Origin: JBMOUD01 sp049319665
Lineage (GTDB): Bacteria; Pseudomonadota; Gammaproteobacteria; Enterobacterales; Enterobacteriaceae
NCBI RefSeq assembly: GCF_049319665.1
Contig: NZ_JBMOUD010000001.1
Coordinates: forward strand, 1-64,000
Direction: 5' to 3'
DNA: 64,000 bases
In this document: piece after piece, positions 59,477 through 64,000 of the stretch
Layout of the letters: each line of letters begins with the position of its first letter
Position numbering within the stretch: position 1 is the stretch's first letter
The notes under the pieces: generated by a model
What the model was told of the DNA's origin: nothing
The model's input: the letters and a program-made list of their open reading frames with translations, nothing else
The model's database searches: none
Position numbers and translations under genes: made by a program

Positions 59477-60189
59477 TGGATATCCTGCACCAATATGGTA
59501 TGTCGTTACTGTGGAGCGATGGCTATCGCTTTACCGGGTTGGCGGTCACGCTGTGGCTGTTAGTCAGCTCAGTGGTGATGGGCGGTTTGATGGCGATCCC
59601 TTTGGCCGTCGGGCGAGTGTCCTCTAATCGCGCCATTCGCCTGCCTATCTGGCTGTTCACTTACGTATTTCGTGGTACGCCGCTGTATGTACAGTTGCTG
59701 GTGTTTTATTCCGGTATGTATAGCTTGGAAATTGTTCGTCAGACCGATTTCCTCAATGCATTTTTCCGCAGCGGTCTGAACTGTACTATTTTAGCGTTGA
59801 CGCTTAACACCTGTGCTTATACGACCGAGGTTTTTGCCGGTGCAATTCGCGCGGTACCGCATGGTGAGATTGAAGCCGCAAATGCTTATGGTTTCTCACG
59901 CTTCAAGCTATATACCTGCATCATTTTGCCTTCGGCACTGCGCACGGCGTTGCCTGCTTACAGTAATGAAGTGATCCTGATGCTGCACTCGACGTCGCTG
60001 GCCTTTACGGCAACGGTGCCGGATATCTTGAAAGTGGCCCGTGATATTAACTCTGCGACTTATCAGCCGTTCTATGCCTTTGGCATTGCGGCGGTGATTT
60101 ACCTGGTCATTTCTTTTGTGTTGATCAGTTTGTTCCGCAAGGCGGAAAAACGCTGGCTGGCGCATATTAAGCCGCAATCCAGTCATTAA
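59473..60189 (+). CDS. hisM: Histidine ABC transporter permease HisM
   Basis: The protein is 238 aa with five membrane segments. The motifs are FTYVFRGTPLYVQLLVFYSG and the EAA loop EIEAANAYGFSRFKLYTCII. Start at ATG 59473 or the next codon. Together with HisQ it forms the membrane channel of the HisQMP2 importer. Confidence 0.96.
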   Translation: MMDILHQYGMSLLWSDGYRFTGLAVTLWLLVSSVVMGGLMAIPLAVGRVSSNRAIRLPIWLFTYVFRGTPLYVQLLVFYSGMYSLEIVRQTDFLNAFFRSGLNCTILALTLNTCAYTTEVFAGAIRAVPHGEIEAANAYGFSRFKLYTCIILPSALRTALPAYSNEVILMLHSTSLAFTATVPDILKVARDINSATYQPFYAFGIAAVIYLVISFVLISLFRKAEKRWLAHIKPQSSH

Positions 60190-60230
60190 CCGTGAAAACT
60201 ATAAAACTGTAAACCTGTGCGGGAAACAAC

Positions 60231-61004
60231 ATGGCAGAGCATAAATTAGCAGTCATTGATCTACATAAAAACTACGGTGAACACGAAGTGCTGAAAGGCG
60301 TTTCCTTGCAAGCTAATGCGGGCGATGTCATCAGTATTATCGGTTCATCGGGTTCGGGTAAAAGTACGTTTTTACGCTGCATCAACTTTCTTGAAAAGCC
60401 GAGCGAAGGCTCGATCAGCGTAAATAATCAGGATATCCGTATGGTGCGTGATACCGACGGACAGCTGAAAGTTTTCGACAAAAAACAGCTGCAACTGTTG
60501 CGTACTAAACTGACGATGGTTTTCCAGCATTTCAATTTGTGGAGCCATATGACAGTGTTGGAGAACGTGATGGAAGCGCCTATTCAGGTGCTTGGCCTGA
60601 GTAAAGCGGAAGCCAAAGAGCGTGCGGTGCGTTATCTCGATAAAGTCGGCATCGATGAGCGTGCGCGGGCTAAATATCCGGTAAACCTCTCCGGTGGTCA
60701 GCAACAACGTGTGTCTATTGCACGTGCGTTGGCGATGGAACCCGAGGTGCTGTTATTCGATGAGCCAACCTCGGCGCTGGACCCTGAGCTGGTGGGCGAA
60801 GTGCTGCGTATTATGCAAAAGCTTGCCGAAGAAGGGAAAACCATGGTGGTGGTGACGCACGAGATGGAGTTTGCTCGTCACGTGTCTAACCATGTCATTT
60901 TCCTACACCAAGGCAAAATCGAAGAACAAGGTCACCCTAGTGACGTGTTCGGCAGCCCGAAAAGCGCGCGTTTACAGCAGTTCCTGTCTGGCGCGCTGAA
61001 ATAA
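60231..61004 (+). CDS. hisP: Histidine ABC transporter ATP-binding protein HisP
   Basis: The protein is 257 aa. Walker A is IIGSSGSGKSTFLRCINFLE (about residue 38), the signature NLSGGQQQRVSIARAL (about 153), Walker B VLLFDEPTSALDPELVG (about 176), and the switch His is in VVVTHEMEFARHVS. The length equals Salmonella HisP. It is the last gene of the operon, followed by a terminator. Confidence 0.97.
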   Translation: MAEHKLAVIDLHKNYGEHEVLKGVSLQANAGDVISIIGSSGSGKSTFLRCINFLEKPSEGSISVNNQDIRMVRDTDGQLKVFDKKQLQLLRTKLTMVFQHFNLWSHMTVLENVMEAPIQVLGLSKAEAKERAVRYLDKVGIDERARAKYPVNLSGGQQQRVSIARALAMEPEVLLFDEPTSALDPELVGEVLRIMQKLAEEGKTMVVVTHEMEFARHVSNHVIFLHQGKIEEQGHPSDVFGSPKSARLQQFLSGALK

Positions 61005-61029
61005 GCGTTTTACACTTTTGATGAAGAAA

Positions 61030-61056
61030 AAGGTCGCCGAGATTGGCGGCCTTTTT
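61030..61056. terminator. Terminator after hisP
   Basis: AAGGTCGCC pairs with GGCGGCCTT (one U-G pair) and is followed by TTTTT, with A-rich left flank. It serves hisP and the convergent gene beyond. Confidence 0.85.
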
Positions 61057-61074
61057 TATATTCAATCTTCTGGT

Positions 61075-61896
61075 CTATTTATATTTTTCTGCCAGTAATG
61101 ACGGGATATTTTCACCTTCGGCAATAGGTATTGATTGATTCACTAAGCTCGGATACTGGGCGGTAAGATAAGCGCCTATCTCTGCTTTGCTACCCATTTC
61201 AATAAAGATAACGGGCCCGAGTGAGAGCTCTTCGATCATCAAGGCTAAATCTTCTGCAATATCATGATATTCCGACTGATTTAAAGCGTGCGCGTGCTTA
61301 TTTTTCTCCGGCATATCGACAAGGATACAGCGATAGTTTGCGATCAATGGCTCAATATATTGATCGACATCTGTCCGATTAGCCCGTCCCTTACCAACAA
61401 ACATCATTACGGGTCCTTCACCACGATCGCGATAAGCATAGCGGGTTCCGTTGATACGGATTTGCTGCTGGTGATAAAGATCGGCGGTATCGAAAGCGCG
61501 AGCCAATAACGCAGAGTCTTCGAAAATCTGATAACGAGCAATCAATCCTTCTCGCAGCGTAAAGCGGATTGCGTAATCGCTATCGATAGTATGGCCGCTG
61601 CTAATGATTGTGTGGCGAAAACGACCCAGTGCGATCACCGTATCATCAGACTCAATGAGCCGATCGATGCTGAAGGCGTGTGGCTGGAAGTGTATCGGGA
61701 ATGACGCCAGCCACTGTTTTACCTGAGTTTTCCCACGCAGCAGACCAACGGTAGATACTTGCAGCGTGCCATCGATATGCCACACGACATCTTCAGTCAT
61801 GAGTGCGAGCGCGCCTGCAATATCACCACGAGAGAACGCCGCGAAATAGTTTTGGATCAGGGGCTGTGGTGAGAGAAGAACATTGTTTATTGCCAT
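61075..61896 (-). CDS. SnoaL/NTF2-like domain fused to a degenerate alpha/beta-hydrolase-like domain
   Basis: The protein is 273 aa from ATG 61896, which has the SD AGGAA; an upstream ATG at 61962 lacks one. Residues 8-140 look like a SnoaL/NTF2 fold (LIQNYFAAFSRGDIAGALAL, MTEDVVWHIDG, FRHTIISSGHTIDSDYAIRF). Residues 146-273 resemble the first part of an alpha/beta hydrolase (RINGTRYAYRDRGEGPVMMF, YRCILVDMPEKNKHA). The expected G-x-S-x-G elbow instead reads FIEMGSKAEIG, with Gly where the Ser should be. The second half of the hydrolase fold, with its Asp and His, is missing. It may be a binding protein or a decaying fusion. A divergent LysR gene lies 126 bp away. Confidence 0.72.
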   Translation of the reverse strand: MAINNVLLSPQPLIQNYFAAFSRGDIAGALALMTEDVVWHIDGTLQVSTVGLLRGKTQVKQWLASFPIHFQPHAFSIDRLIESDDTVIALGRFRHTIISSGHTIDSDYAIRFTLREGLIARYQIFEDSALLARAFDTADLYHQQQIRINGTRYAYRDRGEGPVMMFVGKGRANRTDVDQYIEPLIANYRCILVDMPEKNKHAHALNQSEYHDIAEDLALMIEELSLGPVIFIEMGSKAEIGAYLTAQYPSLVNQSIPIAEGENIPSLLAEKYK

Positions 61897-62022
61897 GATG
61901 AATTGTTCCTGAAATATAGGGGAGTGGGGGAAATAGCGGCGCGTCGCTATTTGAATTATCATTAATCACTTAATGCAAAACTACAGACAAAATCGGCAAT
62001 AAGGTTTCCAAAAATAGAAAAT

Positions 62023-62913
62023 ATGGACTGGAATGATCTACGTTATTTCCTGAGCGTGACCCGCACAGGCAGTCTGACCGGCGCGGCGGCTGCGTTGCAT
62101 GTCAGCCAATCAACGGTCTCGAGGCGAATTACTGCGTTGGAAGAGAGTCTCGGTACTCAACTGTTTGTTCGTCACGCGACCGGGTATTTTCTGACCGACC
62201 GGGGGCAGGATGTTTTACGCCGCGCTCAGGCGGTTGAAGACAGCATTATGGCGCTGGAAAAGGGATTAACGGGACTTGATAACAGTGCGAGCGGCGTTGT
62301 TAGATTGGCCACCGCCGAAACTTTGGCTGTCAGTTTGATTATTCCGGCCTTACCCGAGTTTTCCGCACGCTACCCACATCTGTGTTTAGAGATCATTACC
62401 AGTACGGATATGGTTGATTTACCCCGTTATGAGGCCGATCTGGCACTGCGTTTGGTACGCCCCTCGCATGGCAATCTGGTGATTCAAAAATTGGGATCAA
62501 TGGCGTCTGCGGTATATGGATCTGTTGATTATCTGCGTCAGCATCCGCCAGAAGAAACTCCGCCCGTTGGCGGGCGTAGATTTGTGGTGTGGGATAAGTC
62601 CTTCGCTCATTTACCGAGTGCCACGTGGCTGGCAGAGCGGGCTTATGATCTCAATCCCGCATTGGTGACAACCAGCGTTGCGGCGCAATATGCGGCGGTA
62701 AAAGCGGGAATAGGCTTAGCGTTGCTGCCTTGTTTTTTAGCGGTAGAAAACGATGATTTGGTTCAAGTCATCCCATCTGAACAGGTATTTTCTGAGGATC
62801 TTTGGCTGGTGACTCAGGCTGATTTACGGCAATCACTACGTATTCGTGTAGTCGCCGAGTTTCTCAAGGTATTGTTAGCTCGGCATCAGTCAGCATTCTC
62901 TGACTTTGGTTAA
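62023..62913 (+). CDS. LysR family transcriptional regulator
   Basis: The protein is 296 aa. The HTH is at about residues 2-62 (MDWNDLRYFLSVTRTGSLTG, QSTVSRRITALEESLG). The effector domain follows from about 90 (VVRLATAETLAVSLIIPALP), with ADLALRLVRPSHGNLV. It is divergent from the SnoaL-hydrolase fusion, which is its probable target. The ligand is unknown. Confidence 0.92.
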   Translation: MDWNDLRYFLSVTRTGSLTGAAAALHVSQSTVSRRITALEESLGTQLFVRHATGYFLTDRGQDVLRRAQAVEDSIMALEKGLTGLDNSASGVVRLATAETLAVSLIIPALPEFSARYPHLCLEIITSTDMVDLPRYEADLALRLVRPSHGNLVIQKLGSMASAVYGSVDYLRQHPPEETPPVGGRRFVVWDKSFAHLPSATWLAERAYDLNPALVTTSVAAQYAAVKAGIGLALLPCFLAVENDDLVQVIPSEQVFSEDLWLVTQADLRQSLRIRVVAEFLKVLLARHQSAFSDFG

Positions 62914-62936
62914 TAGGCGCATGAATCATTATCTGT

Positions 62937-62966
62937 TTATGCCAGCCGGCAAATTGGCTGGCATAA
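62937..62966. terminator. Bidirectional terminator between LysR and pepT
   Basis: TTATGCCAGCC / GGCTGGCATAA is a perfect 11-bp stem over eight bases between convergent genes. Confidence 0.8.
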
Positions 62967-62984
62967 ATCATCTCATGGCGACTC

Positions 62985-64000
62985 TCAGCCTTGCGTTTTC
63001 GCTGCCAACAGGCAGATTTGTTCGGTGAGCTCATAGGATTTGATAAATGAGTTCACCGGTAAGAATTCATATTTGGAATGGAAGTTGTGCGCACCGGTGA
63101 AGTAATTCGGCGTTAATAACCCTTTGGCCGACAGCGCGGCGCCGTCGGTGCCGCCACGCATTGGGATCACTTTTGGTTCAACGCCGATGGCTTCTAATCC
63201 GGCAAAAATCAGGTCAATCGCCCGGCGGTCTTCACCGATAGCGCTGCTGATGTTGCTGTAGATATCGCTAATACTTACCGCAACCTGCGCCGTAGGATAT
63301 TGATCGGCAATTATCTTGGCAACGTGCTCAATCTTCTGCTTACGGGCGGCAAAACTGGCACTGTCGAAATCGCGAATGCTGACTTTTAGTTTTGCTCCTT
63401 GCTGATTGGCACTGATATCGTTAAACCACACATAACCTTCGCGGCCTTCGGTATTTTCTGGCGTTTCCTGCCGGTCAAAATGGCTGATAAAGTCATGCGC
63501 CATCAATAGCGGGTTGACCAGTACGTTTTTGGCCGACATTGGATGAGCAGTGACCCCGGTAAAGGTGATATCGGCGGAGGCGGCATTGAAGTTTTCATAG
63601 ACGACTTCGCCCAGCTCACAACAGTCGATGGTATAGGCAAAATCGACGTCAAAGCGGCGTAGATCAAGCGCTTTGGCACCTCGCAGGCCAATCTCTTCAT
63701 CGGGCACAAAGGCGACAACGATATCGCCATATTGCTGCTCGTCAGTCAGGTTTTCCAGCAGGGTCATCACGACGGTTACCGCAGCTTTATTATCTGCGCC
63801 AAGTACGCTGGTACCATCACCGAAAATAATATCCTGACCTTTATAAGGCAGGATTTCTGGCCGTTCTGCGGTGCGTAACCAAATATCCTCGGCTTTATTT
63901 AGACACAAATCCTCACCGGTGAATGGCAAGATTTGCGGGTGGATATGCGGGCTTAACCCAACATCGACGGTATCAATATGGGTGATAAAACCAATACGTG
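62985..64000 (-). CDS. pepT: Peptidase T PepT (5' end beyond the window)
   Basis: This is the C-terminal portion of a zinc tripeptide aminopeptidase of the M20 family. The frame stays open to the window edge, where it reads IGFITHIDTVDVGLSPHIHP, the first metal-binding motif. Further on come GTSVLGADNKAAVTVVMTLL, the catalytic Glu pair in VPDEEIGLRGAK, DCCELGEVVYENFNAASADI and RGGTDGAALSAKGLLTPNYF, ending with TGAHNFHSKYEF. About 70 N-terminal residues lie outside the window. It removes the N-terminal residue from tripeptides in the cytoplasm. Confidence 0.96.
   Translation of the reverse strand, partial: RIGFITHIDTVDVGLSPHIHPQILPFTGEDLCLNKAEDIWLRTAERPEILPYKGQDIIFGDGTSVLGADNKAAVTVVMTLLENLTDEQQYGDIVVAFVPDEEIGLRGAKALDLRRFDVDFAYTIDCCELGEVVYENFNAASADITFTGVTAHPMSAKNVLVNPLLMAHDFISHFDRQETPENTEGREGYVWFNDISANQQGAKLKVSIRDFDSASFAARKQKIEHVAKIIADQYPTAQVAVSISDIYSNISSAIGEDRRAIDLIFAGLEAIGVEPKVIPMRGGTDGAALSAKGLLTPNYFTGAHNFHSKYEFLPVNSFIKSYELTEQICLLAAKTQG

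Overview
The window is chromosomal DNA of a gammaproteobacterium of the order Enterobacterales, most likely Yersinia or a close relative in the Yersiniaceae. The evidence is the E. coli-like gene order (fadL-yfcZ-fadIJ-sixA-smrB-prmB-aroC-mepA-yfcA-epmC-yfcL-mnmC-fabB ... flk ... pdxB-usg-truA-dedA-accD-folC-dedD-cvpA-purF-ubiX-hisJQMP), the moderate GC content, a pair of ERIC-type repeats, and a c-type cytochrome maturation operon lying between argW and mlaA instead of beside nap. The genus is inferred by eye, not from a search.

Bases 1 to about 12,612 are the end of a prophage integrated at the 3' end of the tRNA-Arg(CCU) gene argW. From left to right it holds the tail of an antirepressor-like gene, a small membrane-anchored cargo gene, a siphovirus tail module (tape measure, minor tail proteins, NlpC/P60 peptidase, TipJ-type tip protein), a tailspike, an oppositely oriented acyltransferase-3 gene (probable O-antigen acetylase), and an IntS-type tyrosine recombinase facing away from argW. 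The order tailspike-acyltransferase-integrase at argW resembles phage Sf6, while the tail module is of the long-tailed type. Between int and argW lie two triads of a GAACT repeat on an exact 10-bp period, probably integrase or excisionase arm sites.

From 12,887 to 20,181 is ccmABCDEFGHI, with CcmH and CcmI as separate genes and a predicted FNR-dependent promoter between ccmB and ccmC. MlaA follows, then fatty acid uptake and anaerobic beta-oxidation genes (fadL, yfcZ, fadI, fadJ), with FadR-like operators before fadL and fadI. A housekeeping run from sixA to fabB follows. The fabB promoter carries a FadR-like site overlapping the -35 and a FabR-like palindrome that fills the spacer.

Between fabB and pdxB only flk matches the E. 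coli order, and accessory genes flank it on both sides. One side has a divergent TetR regulator with a translationally coupled FAD oxidoreductase-Nudix-HAD operon and a rhodanese. The other has a DHA2-type exporter with a LysR regulator and an EamA exporter with an AraC regulator. The first cluster is the best candidate in the window for an undescribed pathway.

From 46,757 to 61,004 the core order resumes: pdxB-usg-truA, dedA, accD, folC-dedD, two ERIC-like elements, cvpA-purF behind a PurR box, ubiX, and the histidine/basic amino acid ABC transporter hisJQMP behind a predicted sigma-54/NtrC promoter. The right end holds a SnoaL-alpha/beta-hydrolase-like fusion lacking the usual nucleophile, a divergent LysR regulator, and the 3' part of pepT.
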